Notes: a model not told the origin generated them from the sequence alone. A DNA stretch of 64,000 nucleotides from Microbulbifer sp. ALW1 (GCF_009903625.1 NZ_CP047569.1:4510501-4574500); one strand, 5' to 3'; shown: positions 41,393-50,104, numbered from the stretch's first letter. Translations and numbers: made by a program.

Positions 41393-41436
41393 GGCAGATT
41401 TTCGTTTTACATTTTTCTAACACAGCCTGATGTTAA

Positions 41437-42930
41437 TTAGCGGCGTCCGGCCAGAAACTGTGTGTGTGGAGGCAGTTGTTTAACGGTGCCCTGCACCAGG
41501 GTTTTCAGGCTCTGCAAAAGGTCCTGAAGTTGGGTTTCGGTAAGTTTGTCCGCGAGAGTGTGATAGTCCTCAGGTATCAAACCCTGGCCAATCAGCACCT
41601 GCTGCCATGCCGCTTCGGTAAACAGGTCTTCATAGTCCCGAAAAACCTTGCCGGTCGCGCGAAACAGCTCCATCTTCGCCTGAAGAGAATCCGGAACTGA
41701 CATTTCTTCGCAGGCTTGCCAGAAACCGCCATCGCGGCGCTGGTTAGCCTTGTAATGCAGAATGATGAAGTCGCGGATTCTTTCCATTTCAACTCGTGAC
41801 TGGCGATTGAATTCCGTAACCTCCGCGGCGTGAATACCACGATGGGGAAAACACTTGATCAGCCTTGTCGCCGCGGACTGCACCAGGTGAATAGACGTTG
41901 ACTCGAGTGGCTCGAGAAACCCGCTCGCCAAACCGAGGCTCACCACGTTTTTATTCCACTGTTGCTTGCGGTGTCCAGTGCGGAAAGGAATCACCCGCGC
42001 ATCCGCCAGCGGCTCGCCCGGCAGATTGGCAAACAATGCCGTCCTGGCCTGCTCATCGCTCCAGTGGCTACTGGAATACACCATGCCGTTACCGGTGCGG
42101 TGCTGCAGGGGAATTTGCCACTGCCACCCAGCCGCATGGGCAATGGAGCGAGTATACGGCGGCAGCTGATCGGTCGAGGTACTGGGTACGGCAATCGCGC
42201 GGTCGCACGGCAGCCACTGTGCCCAGTTTTCGTATTCGGTGTGCAGGGTTTTATCAATCAGCACACCGGCAAATCCAGAGCAGTCGACAAACAGGTCGCC
42301 CTCAATCACTCCCCCACTCTCAAGCAACAGCGCTTCCACAAAGCCGGTGTCGCCATTCTGACGTACCTCAGCGACTTTGCCCTCCACACGCTTAACGCCC
42401 CGCTCCTCGCTGTAGCGACGCAGAAACCGGGCATAGAGCCCGGCGTCAAAGTGGTAGGCGTATGCAATCCCTTCCAGATTGGTGTTGGGAATTCGAGCCA
42501 GTGGCGCAAAACGGTTGTTGATCGCCGCCTGGTAGTTCAGCGAGTAATCCCAGTAACTGGACTGATCGCCCTGGGCACGAGCTCGCAGCCAGCAGTGGTG
42601 AAAGTCACAGAAAGGAAGATTTTTGCCGATGGCACCGAAGGCGTGCATATAGCGCTCACCTTCACGGGACCAGTTTTCAAACTGGATCCCCAGCTTGATG
42701 GTGCCTTTGGTTGCCTGGAGGAATTCCTGCTCATCCAGCCCCAGCGCACTGTTGAAATTGAGAATCGGCGGGATGGTGGCCTCCCCTACCCCGACCGTAC
42801 CGATCTGGTCCGACTCCACGAGGGTAATATCCACGGTCGAGGCCATGGTGCGCGCCATCAGCGCCGCGGTCATCCAGCCGGCAGTACCGCCCCCCAGAAT
42901 AACCAGCCGTTTGATTTTTCCGTCTTCCAT
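41437..42930 (-). CDS. Tryptophan-halogenase-family flavoprotein
   Basis: A 497-residue FAD-dependent monooxygenase-like protein of the tryptophan-halogenase family. It has the dinucleotide-binding motif GGGTAGWMTAA, VGVGEATIPPI (GEATIPP in place of the usual GES-x-P), the TKGTIKLGIQF segment with the candidate catalytic lysine, and WQWQIPLQHR, the W-x-W-x-I-P signature. Such genes are very common beside TonB receptors of carbohydrate loci in proteobacteria, where their true substrate is unknown. Here it follows the maltodextrin-type receptor by 96 bases on the same strand, so it is probably co-transcribed. ATG 42930 removes a poorly supported 15-residue extension. Confidence 0.88.
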   Translation of the reverse strand: MEDGKIKRLVILGGGTAGWMTAALMARTMASTVDITLVESDQIGTVGVGEATIPPILNFNSALGLDEQEFLQATKGTIKLGIQFENWSREGERYMHAFGAIGKNLPFCDFHHCWLRARAQGDQSSYWDYSLNYQAAINNRFAPLARIPNTNLEGIAYAYHFDAGLYARFLRRYSEERGVKRVEGKVAEVRQNGDTGFVEALLLESGGVIEGDLFVDCSGFAGVLIDKTLHTEYENWAQWLPCDRAIAVPSTSTDQLPPYTRSIAHAAGWQWQIPLQHRTGNGMVYSSSHWSDEQARTALFANLPGEPLADARVIPFRTGHRKQQWNKNVVSLGLASGFLEPLESTSIHLVQSAATRLIKCFPHRGIHAAEVTEFNRQSRVEMERIRDFIILHYKANQRRDGGFWQACEEMSVPDSLQAKMELFRATGKVFRDYEDLFTEAAWQQVLIGQGLIPEDYHTLADKLTETQLQDLLQSLKTLVQGTVKQLPPHTQFLAGRR

Positions 42931-43026
42931 CCGAAACACCTGTACCCGGAATACAAAGAAAAAAGGCCCTTGCAATACGGGATCGCAAGGGCCTTTTGCC
43001 TGAGAGGCTAGTCTATCTGGAAGGCA

Positions 43027-45813
43027 TTACAGCTCGTAGCTGAAGCCCAACAGGTAGGTCTTGCCGTAGCTCTGGAAGTCACGAACCTGCAGCGAGTTGT
43101 CACCACTCAGGGTAGTGAAAGGCTCATCAGTCAGGTTTACGCCCTGCAGGAATACTGACAGACCTTCCAGTCCACCGATACCGGAATCAGCGAAGTCGTA
43201 CCCGATCTGTGCATCGACCAGAGTTTCACCCACTACGTCCACCTGCACGGAGTCAAAACCGATACCGTACACTTCACCTTTGAAGTCAGAGCGCTTACGC
43301 AGGCTGGTACGTGCGGAGAAACCGTAGTTCTCGTAGTACGCAGTCAGGGTCTGGATGCTGTCAGACAGGCCCGGCAGCTCGTATTCGTTACCGTTCTGGT
43401 CTTCGATGTCAGAGCTTACACCGGTGTGGCTGGCCACCAGACCGAAACCATCCAGGCTCTCGTGGAACATGTTGAACGGCAGGGTTGCAGACAATTCGTA
43501 GCCCTGCAGGGTGCCGCCACCGCCATTGACTTTACCGTTACCGGTGCCCGCGGAGTTTTCCGGAACCAGACCGGTAGCCGGATCGGCAACACCGCTCATA
43601 TCCACAGCGTAAGTGCCATCAAAGTGCCACTGGCTCAGGTCTTTCCAGAACACCGCCACGGAGAAGTAACCTTCTTCGCTGAAGTAGTTCTCGTAGGACA
43701 GGTCAACGCCAATCGCTTCCTTCGGCTCCAGCATCGGGTTACCGCCGCTGACACTCCAGTAGTTACCGTTGGTGTCCGGGGTGACGCTGTAGCTGGTGTT
43801 CAGAGATGCATTCATCTCGTCCATGCGCGCACGAGAGATGGTCTTGGCCGCACCGAAACGCAGATTCTGGTCTTCGGTCAGTGCCAGCGCCATGTTCAGG
43901 CTCGGCAGGAAGTGGCTGTAGTCGTGGCTGATGGAAGTCGGGGAGACTTGCACCAGGCCGTCAACTACCTGACCCGCGTAACCCTGGGACTCCTGCTCGG
44001 TGTACACATAACGCGCACCGAAATTACCGGTCAGCGCAAGGCCAGCAACTTCGGTTTCGAAGTCGGCTTGAGCAAAGGCCGCAGTAACCTTTTCGCCTAC
44101 AGAGTAGGACTTGGTCAGGTGGCCGAGGTTGGTCAGGGATTCGTCGGTCAGGTCGTAGTAGCCGTCCGCCAGCATAGCCGCGGAATCATAGGCAATCATG
44201 TCGCCCATGCCGATGAAGTCCAGGGAAACAGTGCCCAGACGATACTCTTCCGGCACAGTGATGGTTTCCGGGAAATCGGCCAGAGTCATGAAGTAACCCT
44301 GGGAGCGCTTGTCCTTCTGACGGTCGCGGAAGGAAACGCCGTAGCTGACTTCCTTAACGATACCGGCGTCAACCATCTGGGTCGCGGCCAGCTTCAGAGA
44401 GGTCAGTTCGTCGTCGATTTCCGGTGCATTGATAAAGCCGTCCTGAGCCTGGTTACAGTTCAGGTCCGGAGTATCGCCATCACAAGCGAGACCATATTTT
44501 TCGTTCAGCGCGGAGCTCCAGCCCCATGCCAATGGTCCACCCAGCTTGATCAGGTCGTAGTCGCCATAGTTCAGGTTGTGGTCGAACATGGCACCGGAGT
44601 TACCGGAGTTCAGGGTGTAAGTGAGGTCATCGCGCTCACCCAGGTCACCGTTAACGTGACCACGGCCGGTACCGGCGTAGCTCTCGAAGCTCCAGATCTC
44701 ACGCGAAACAGACGAGTGGCTGGCATCGAACTCGAGCTGCAGGTCATCGTTGACATCGTATTCGAGGTTGAAGCCGAAGGAATTCAGTTCAGCTTCGCGG
44801 TTTTCCATATCGTTGCGCACCAGCGGCTTGGTACCAACGAAAGTAGCGGAAGTAAGGAAGCCTGTTGCTTCATCGACTTCGTTCGCCACCAGGCCCTGAG
44901 ACGGGTAGCCGGGGATCTCGATGCCGCGCAGGATCTTGTTATCGGAGAAGTCCACGTAAAGCGCGTCGAAGGTGGCATGCAGCTTGTCGTTCGGCTGAAG
45001 CTCAACCACGACCATGGCGCTGTCGCGATCCAGTACAGAGGAGCGCACGAACGGCTTGGCACCATCGAGGATGGAGTAGGGCTGACCGTCGACCTCAAAG
45101 TCCCAATAACCCCAGGCATTCCAGCGCTCTTCCTGGTTCGGGGAGCTCATGGTGTTGTAGGCGAAAGCTACACCGATGGTATCGTCAGCGAACTGGTCAA
45201 CATAGGCGAAGGTAGCGCGCTCGCCTTGGTCTTCACCGTCCGGATTCAGCTTGTCGAAGCTGGTCTGCTCCATTTGAGCGTTGAACTTGATTACACGCTC
45301 GCCACGCTCCAGCGGTTTGATGGTCTGCATGTCGATAACGCCCGCGATGCCTTCCGCATCCAGGCTGGCAGTCGGGGTCTTGTAGACAGTTACACCGCTC
45401 ATGATCTCAGATGGGTAGAGATCGAACTCAACACCGCGGTTGTCACCGATGGACACCTGCTCACGACCGTTAAAGGTAGTGGCGCTCTCATTCTCGCCGA
45501 AACCACGGATGCTTACTCGGCTGGAGCGACCGTCCAGGCGCTGCGCTGCCAAACCCGGCAGGCGGGCAAGCGATTCAGCGATAGAAGAGTCCGGAAGCTT
45601 GCCGATGTCTTCGGCAGAGATGGCCTCAACTACGGCCTTGGCATCGCGCTTGGTGCCGATGGAGTCCTGCAGACTCTTACGGAAACCGGTAACGGTAATT
45701 TCTTCCAGGCTAGTGTTGCCTTCTTCCTGTGCGAACACTCCCATGGAAGTGACGGACGCGGCGATGGCCGCTGATAGCAGCGCCGGCCGGAAACGTTTGT
45801 TAGTCAGACTCAT
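43027..45813 (-). CDS. TonB-dependent receptor, maltodextrin type
   Basis: A 928-residue receptor. The signal peptide ends at MGVFAQ; a TonB box (LEEITVTGFRKSLQ, about 30-45) is followed by the plug and the barrel ending LLGFSYEL. The plug order (DIGKLPDSSIAESLARLPG, RVSIRGFG, GRSS) is of the TIGR01782 type known from Caulobacter maltodextrin and chitin receptors. Tryptophan-halogenase, glucokinase and amylase neighbours plus the MalT-like boxes upstream point to maltodextrin uptake. Start 45813 (MSLTNKRF) is set by AAGGGAG seven bases upstream; MMSL at 45816 is an alternative. No SusD homologue is present. Confidence 0.92.
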   Translation of the reverse strand: MSLTNKRFRPALLSAAIAASVTSMGVFAQEEGNTSLEEITVTGFRKSLQDSIGTKRDAKAVVEAISAEDIGKLPDSSIAESLARLPGLAAQRLDGRSSRVSIRGFGENESATTFNGREQVSIGDNRGVEFDLYPSEIMSGVTVYKTPTASLDAEGIAGVIDMQTIKPLERGERVIKFNAQMEQTSFDKLNPDGEDQGERATFAYVDQFADDTIGVAFAYNTMSSPNQEERWNAWGYWDFEVDGQPYSILDGAKPFVRSSVLDRDSAMVVVELQPNDKLHATFDALYVDFSDNKILRGIEIPGYPSQGLVANEVDEATGFLTSATFVGTKPLVRNDMENREAELNSFGFNLEYDVNDDLQLEFDASHSSVSREIWSFESYAGTGRGHVNGDLGERDDLTYTLNSGNSGAMFDHNLNYGDYDLIKLGGPLAWGWSSALNEKYGLACDGDTPDLNCNQAQDGFINAPEIDDELTSLKLAATQMVDAGIVKEVSYGVSFRDRQKDKRSQGYFMTLADFPETITVPEEYRLGTVSLDFIGMGDMIAYDSAAMLADGYYDLTDESLTNLGHLTKSYSVGEKVTAAFAQADFETEVAGLALTGNFGARYVYTEQESQGYAGQVVDGLVQVSPTSISHDYSHFLPSLNMALALTEDQNLRFGAAKTISRARMDEMNASLNTSYSVTPDTNGNYWSVSGGNPMLEPKEAIGVDLSYENYFSEEGYFSVAVFWKDLSQWHFDGTYAVDMSGVADPATGLVPENSAGTGNGKVNGGGGTLQGYELSATLPFNMFHESLDGFGLVASHTGVSSDIEDQNGNEYELPGLSDSIQTLTAYYENYGFSARTSLRKRSDFKGEVYGIGFDSVQVDVVGETLVDAQIGYDFADSGIGGLEGLSVFLQGVNLTDEPFTTLSGDNSLQVRDFQSYGKTYLLGFSYEL

Positions 45814-45878
45814 CATCTTCTCCCTTGGACTTATCGTTATGGTGAGTAATGCCATCCTAGGCCTACCCGAAGTCCATA

Positions 45879-45928
45879 TCCTCCACCCCCAAGGGGGAGG
45901 AGGGGGGAGATGCTGAGGGCCGTAGAGG
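45879..45928. promoter_or_regulatory. MalT-like box array of TonB receptor
   Basis: TCCTCCACCCCC (45879-45890), GGGGAGGAGG (45894-45903, a full match to the MalT-box core), GGGGGAGATG (45903-45912) and GGGCCGTAGAGG (45917-45928) lie close together 66-115 bases upstream of the receptor start. Confidence 0.65.
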
Positions 45929-46044
45929 AGGAGGGGCCCGCAGTCGTACACCAAGCGCGGAATTATACAGGCTGAACAAAAAATGTTCAGCCTGTAACTG
46001 GGGAGAAGTTGATCAAAAAAGAAGGGGAGCCAGCCGGGGGCGCC

Positions 46045-47007
46045 TCAGCGCTCCAGCCAGGCTGCGGCGCCGATCAACGCAGGGTAACCGGCCTTGAGCA
46101 CCTCAACGCGCACGCCCTGCAACCATTCGCTCAGGCGGCCTTTATTGGTGAAACGCTGCTCGAACTGACTCTCCGGCAACAGGGACTCGATCCGCGGCAG
46201 TACGCCGCCGCCCAGGAAGATGCCGCCGCGGGCCACATAGTAAAGGGCCGCATCACCAGCGGCACTGCCGAGGAAGTTGAGGAAGTCAATCAGGGTTTCG
46301 CGGCACAGCGGGTCGGAGCCATCCAGGCCGCGGCTACTGACATCCGGGGGCGTGAGATCTTCTGCCGGGCGGCCGTGCAGTGCGCATACCGCCCGGTACA
46401 GGTTGACCAGGCCACCGCCACTCAGCACATACTCGTTGTAAACCGGCATCTGTTCGCGGGCCAGGATCTGCAGCAACTCCAGCTCGCGCTCACTGCCCGC
46501 AGACAGGTTGGCGTGCCCGCCCTCCCCCGGTACCACCCGGTAGGCGCCGGCTTCGTGGATGATGGCGGCCACCCCGAGTCCGGTACCCGGGCCGAGTACC
46601 GCCATGCAGCCGTTGGTCTCAGACGGCACGTCCCGCAGGGCCCACTTGTCTTCCGCCTGCAACCGCGGCAGGGACAGCGCCAACGCCGCAAAATCATTGA
46701 CCACCAGGGCGCGCTCCAGCGCAAATCGGGCGCACAGCTCCTCGGCACGGATATCCCAGCCCAGGTTGGTCATGGTGACCTGGCCACCTTGCGGTGTCTT
46801 TTTCACCGGCCCGGCAACCGCAATACAGGCCTGCTTGGGGCGCTCGCACTCAAGCGTTTCGAGCCATTGACCAAGCGCGGAGTAAAAATCCCCAAATTTG
46901 GCGCAATTCACCACATGAATAGCTTCCAGCCGATAGCCCCCCTGATGCGGATGGGCAATGGCGAAGCGGGCGTTAGTGCCGCCGATGTCCGCGACGATTC
47001 TAGTCAT
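46045..47007 (-). CDS. glk: Glucokinase
   Basis: A 320-residue enzyme of the E. coli Glk family (PF02685; E. coli Glk has 321 residues), phosphorylating glucose to glucose-6-phosphate with ATP in the cytoplasm. The ATP-binding phosphate-1 loop is IVADIGGTNARFAI; the sugar-binding segment includes ALVVNDFAALALSLP (N-D) and VLGPGTGLGVA; GEGGHANL carries the glucose-contacting Glu and His. ATG 47007 is preferred (AAGGAAAGC site); a 46-residue upstream extension is not family-like. Its upstream region carries two MalT-like elements, so sugar phosphorylation is expected to be induced with starch use. Confidence 0.93.
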   Translation of the reverse strand: MTRIVADIGGTNARFAIAHPHQGGYRLEAIHVVNCAKFGDFYSALGQWLETLECERPKQACIAVAGPVKKTPQGGQVTMTNLGWDIRAEELCARFALERALVVNDFAALALSLPRLQAEDKWALRDVPSETNGCMAVLGPGTGLGVAAIIHEAGAYRVVPGEGGHANLSAGSERELELLQILAREQMPVYNEYVLSGGGLVNLYRAVCALHGRPAEDLTPPDVSSRGLDGSDPLCRETLIDFLNFLGSAAGDAALYYVARGGIFLGGGVLPRIESLLPESQFEQRFTNKGRLSEWLQGVRVEVLKAGYPALIGAAAWLER

Positions 47008-47151
47008 GGCGCTTTCCTTAACACGTTCCTTATGGATGGCCTGTACCGCCGACGTCGGCGACCCGGCACAACCCCTGAAAAAATGGCGGTATAAGGTAAT
47101 GATTTGCCGACAAAAACTCCAGCCCTCCCCGCCGGTTCCGGTCACAAAGTT

Positions 47152-47183
47152 GGGGGGAGGAGGCGCCAGCAGGGGGAAGTAGC
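47152..47183. promoter_or_regulatory. MalT-like direct repeats upstream of glk
   Basis: GGGGGGAGGAGGCG (47152-47165, containing GGGGAGGAGG) and GGGGGAAGTAG (47172-47182), about 20 bases apart in direct orientation, 145 bases before the glk start. The spacing of direct repeats resembles known MalT arrangements. Confidence 0.6.
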
Positions 47184-47214
47184 GACTGACCAGTCCGCAA
47201 GCTTGATTCCATAC

Positions 47215-47247
47215 ACAAAAAAATACCGGCAGGAGTAACCTGCCGGT
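47215..47247 (-). terminator. Orphan minus-strand terminator in the glk leader
   Basis: On the minus strand ACCGGCAGG, a five-base loop and CCTGCCGGT are followed by A and a run of seven T. No recognised minus-strand gene lies just upstream (right), so it may end a small RNA or act as an attenuator. Confidence 0.65.
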
Positions 47248-47301
47248 CCAGCTAATTTACGGGAGGTCGACGAGAAAGGACCCACTAGCGGGAGAAGAGA
47301 G

Positions 47302-47466
47302 ATGATGTCGAGTGACTACACCGCGGCGTTTGCAGGGAAACCACTGAGAGAAACCCATAAGGGGAAACCCCCGATTGAGCATTCTCCCTACTGCGCCCGC
47401 CACTGCGCAAACAATCGATGGAACCAGTGTGCGCTCGCGGGGTGCACCGGTCGCCCCACTTTCTGA
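47302..47466 (+). CDS. Possible small Cys-rich ORF
   Basis: An ATG preceded by the strong ribosome-site-like GGGAGAAGAGAG opens 54 codons and ends TGA at 47464. The peptide holds four cysteines arranged YCARHC...QCALAGC, which could bind zinc. I know no family. It may be chance, since the region is otherwise regulatory; the good ribosome site and the GC-rich codons are the only support. Confidence 0.3.
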   Translation: MMSSDYTAAFAGKPLRETHKGKPPIEHSPYCARHCANNRWNQCALAGCTGRPTF

Positions 47467-47545
47467 AAATCCGCAAACTGGGCGGTATCACTTTGCCTCA
47501 CACCACAAGCGGGAGCTGTATCTGTACGGATGGTCGCCGCCAGAT

Positions 47546-47566
47546 CTCCTCCCCCCCGGGGATTTC
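47546..47566. promoter_or_regulatory. MalT-like box upstream of the AraC-family gene
   Basis: CTCCTCCCCCCC followed by GGGGATTTC; the first arm is the complement of GGGGGGGAGGAG. It lies about 70-90 bases before the regulator start, so the regulator may be controlled by the same factor or by itself. Confidence 0.55.
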
Positions 47567-47634
47567 TCTTATACTGCCTCGCATAAGAGCGATAAAAACA
47601 TAAAAACGAAAAAATCCCGACCTGCGATGGCCCA

Positions 47635-48798
47635 ATGAAACAATACATATTCAACATCCACGACGTGGTTCTGCTGATGACCGCGGCGGAATGCCTGCTG
47701 TTGGCGGTGTTCCAGTCGATACTGCCAACCCGTGCCCGCCACGATGGAAGGCTGCTCACCGCATTCCTGCTGATTATCGCCACGGCTTCCGGCTGTACCC
47801 TGCTGTTGTGGAACGACCAGTTTTCCCTGGCACCCTGGTTTGAGCAGACCCTACTGCCCTATCTGCTGTTTGCCGCCTTGCTGCTGAAAGGCCCGGCGAT
47901 CTATCTGTATGTGTGCTCCCTGACCCAGCAGAAACTGGCACTCAATCGCCGCCAGGCGCTGCACCTGCTTCCCGCACTACTGGTGCTGATGTGCATCGCA
48001 ATTTTCGGGATATCCAGCAGCGACCTGCGGCACGTTCCGGATACCGGGCAGACGCTTCCTGCTACCGCCATCGAATTTATCTGGGACCTGGCCTCGCTGG
48101 TGCCATTCATCTATGCGATTGCCGCCCTGCTGCAGATCCGCCGCTACCGCCACGCCCTGAAAGACGAGTATTCCCACTACTCCGAAGTCGAGCTGCACTG
48201 GCTCTTCTCCCTGGCCTGGGGGGTCTGTATTTCCTGGACATGGACCATGCTGGTGCATGTGGTGGCAAAGTTCTCCAGCGATATCGTCGCCGACTATATG
48301 GGCATCGCCGACAACTACCTGACCTTTATCCTGATCAATGCCTTCTTTGCCTACAGCCTGACCTACGCCCACCAGTTGCTGGTGACCCAGCCAAAAGAAG
48401 AGACACGCGAGACCACCAGCGAGGAGGAACCCTCCGAGCCGGCCATTGCCAAGGTGCGCACGGCGATGGAGGAAGACCGGATCTACCTGAAGAAAAACCT
48501 CAACCTGGAACAGTTTTCAGACCGCATAGACCTGCCCGCAAAAGAGGTCTCCGCGGTGATCAACAAGCACTTCGGCACCAACTTCTTCGAGTATGTAAAC
48601 AGCTACCGGGTGGAAGCCGCCAAAACGCTGCTGTCGGACCCGGAAAAGGCCGATATGACGGTGCTGGACGTGCTGCTGGAATCCGGCTTCAACAGCAAAT
48701 CGGCTTTCCACCGCTTTTTCAGTCGACTTGTCGGTATGTCACCCACCGAGTTTCGCAAGCAGGCGCTGGCAGCCCAGTCTCAGGCCGACACCCAGTAA
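47635..48798 (+). CDS. AraC-family regulator with N-terminal membrane domain
   Basis: A 387-residue regulator. The N-terminal 245 residues form about seven membrane segments (for example LLPYLLFAALLLKGPAIYLYV and WLFSLAWGVCISWTWTMLVHVVA), an acidic linker follows (about 250-275), then an AraC-type HTH pair: LEQFSDRIDLPAKEVSAVIN and TVLDVLLESGFNSKSAFHRFF, ending MSPTEFR. Such membrane AraC proteins are frequent in polysaccharide loci of Cellvibrionaceae and Bacteroidetes-like systems and probably sense sugars at the membrane. Its position opposite glucokinase makes it a candidate regulator of the starch genes; the shared operators could be its targets or those of an unseen MalT. Confidence 0.85.
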   Translation: MKQYIFNIHDVVLLMTAAECLLLAVFQSILPTRARHDGRLLTAFLLIIATASGCTLLLWNDQFSLAPWFEQTLLPYLLFAALLLKGPAIYLYVCSLTQQKLALNRRQALHLLPALLVLMCIAIFGISSSDLRHVPDTGQTLPATAIEFIWDLASLVPFIYAIAALLQIRRYRHALKDEYSHYSEVELHWLFSLAWGVCISWTWTMLVHVVAKFSSDIVADYMGIADNYLTFILINAFFAYSLTYAHQLLVTQPKEETRETTSEEEPSEPAIAKVRTAMEEDRIYLKKNLNLEQFSDRIDLPAKEVSAVINKHFGTNFFEYVNSYRVEAAKTLLSDPEKADMTVLDVLLESGFNSKSAFHRFFSRLVGMSPTEFRKQALAAQSQADTQ

Positions 48799-48847
48799 TA
48801 CCCGTCGCGCCAGTAACCTCAGTCCCAAAACATTCCCGCCCCCCAAC

Positions 48848-48884
48848 AGCAGATCAGCGAGCCACCCCGGTGGCCTGATCTGCT
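48848..48884. terminator. Convergent hairpin, AraC and lipase-chaperone genes
   Basis: AGCAGATCAG/CTGATCTGCT and an inner GCCACC/GGTGGC form a two-part stem at the junction of the convergent genes, overlapping the last codons of the chaperone. No U-run follows, so the role is uncertain. Confidence 0.4.
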
Positions 48885-49756
48885 TCCGCCAGGCGCTGGG
48901 CCTCGGCACTGCCCAGCAGGCGATTGCGCAGGGCAAAGACTTCCTCCTCGCTGGCACCTCCTGCCCGCATTCTCGCCACCCGCGCAGCCAGTACCTGTTT
49001 TGCCAGGGGGGAATCCATCCGGCTAGCGGTATCATTGAAGGCCGCCTGCAGCTCCGACAAACGCGCCCGGCGCGCCTCCTCCGTGAGATTTTCATCCCGG
49101 GCCACCGCAAAGGCCGAGGTCATGTAGGGCAATTGCGCCTCTTCTTCCGCAAACAGTTTGCCCGCCGCCTCTTCCCCCAGGTATGTCCGCCGCAAGGCCA
49201 CTAGCTGGTCATAGCCCTGCATCGGGTCAGTGGTGTGCGGCGATCGGGCCGCGTGCACATCCAGCTCAGCGCGGCGATAGGCGGAATACTGACTGGTCAA
49301 TTCCATCAGCTGCAGGGCGATACCCGCTGGCAGCGCTTCTTCCAATAGCTGGCGTAACTGGGCGACGGCGTCAGCATCCGCGTCCGGCCCCAGTGCGGCT
49401 TCCATTGCCTGCAACGCGGCGAGGGTATTGCGGTCAAGCAGCAGGGATTCGTCCGCAGAAAAATTCAGGGCCAGTAGTGCATCGTAAACAGGCAGCGTGT
49501 CAAACGGGACGTCTGCCGACTCTACTTGTGCCTCGACTGCCGCCACGGCATCCACGGTATTCGCCACTGCCACTTCCCCTGCGGCCGCCGGTACATCCGG
49601 TTGCACAATCGCTTGCGACTCTGCAGCAAGCGCCTGATTCACTGCCGCAGCACTATCTATCGCAATTTCTGGCTCGGCCGCATCGCCGGCAAAGCCCGCG
49701 GCAATCACAACAGCCGCAATAAATACAATAACCGCACAGGTAATAAAAATTTTCAC
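48854..49756 (-). CDS. Lipase-specific chaperone (LifO/Lif-like)
   Basis: A 300-residue protein with one N-terminal membrane anchor (FITCAVIVFIAAVVIAAGFAG), an Ala/Val/Glu-rich flexible linker (about 30-95) and a helical domain. RRTYLGEEAAGKLFAEEE and the surrounding arrangement match PF03280, the membrane-anchored foldases that help secreted lipases fold in the periplasm; the DNLTEEAR-RARL segment near the end supports this. The usual partner, a LipA-type lipase, is not adjacent. Instead the neighbour across a 348-base gap is a PETase/cutinase-like hydrolase, so the client is uncertain. Confidence 0.82.
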   Translation of the reverse strand: MKIFITCAVIVFIAAVVIAAGFAGDAAEPEIAIDSAAAVNQALAAESQAIVQPDVPAAAGEVAVANTVDAVAAVEAQVESADVPFDTLPVYDALLALNFSADESLLLDRNTLAALQAMEAALGPDADADAVAQLRQLLEEALPAGIALQLMELTSQYSAYRRAELDVHAARSPHTTDPMQGYDQLVALRRTYLGEEAAGKLFAEEEAQLPYMTSAFAVARDENLTEEARRARLSELQAAFNDTASRMDSPLAKQVLAARVARMRAGGASEEEVFALRNRLLGSAEAQRLAEADQATGVAR

Positions 49757-50104
49757 ACAGTTACCCTTCAGGTAATCGAAAAATAATTCGCGAATAGCGA
49801 CCGGTTAAAAATCGCTGATCCGAAATGTCTGCGCAAGAGAATTTCATACAGCAACGCAATGGATTCAACGCCAGTGTGACAGCAGAGGACCTTAACGCGG
49901 CTTTTTGGTGCTTTATGTGCTTTCTGGCCAGGGGCTTCACAACCTAATCTGACCCAGCTCGCGGCACGCCAACTCATACAACTATTTTTCAAGAGCACTG
50001 TATCCGAGAGCGCTGTTTGTCATAACGCAGTTTTTTATGGCCACAGGGGCCAGGTTGAATTCGGCCGAGAATAAATCCAATCAATTGAGGCAAATACGAT
50101 AGTG
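49757..50104. other. Gene-free divergent promoter region
   Basis: This 348-base gap between the divergent chaperone and hydrolase genes is AT-richer than its surroundings. I see no gene, clear repeat or recognisable operator in it. Both promoters must lie here. Confidence 0.5.

Larger units (their letters stand above)
47008..47634. other. Gene-poor divergent region between glk and the AraC-family gene
   Basis: This 627-base region holds two operator regions (47152-47183 and 47546-47566), a minus-strand terminator-like hairpin (47215-47247) and a possible 54-codon ORF at 47302-47466. I see no other gene. Its organisation is odd, because the terminator has no obvious gene to end. Confidence 0.6.

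Noticed and set aside
41437..42930. True tryptophan halogenase for natural-product synthesis
   Set aside because: The gene sits beside a TonB receptor and sugar genes, not a biosynthetic cluster; relatives in such loci are of unknown function, so I kept only the family name.
43426..45774. Plus-strand 782-codon open frame
   Set aside because: It is antisense to the TonB receptor, whose protein has full family motifs; the plus-strand product has no domain and low-complexity H/V/G composition.
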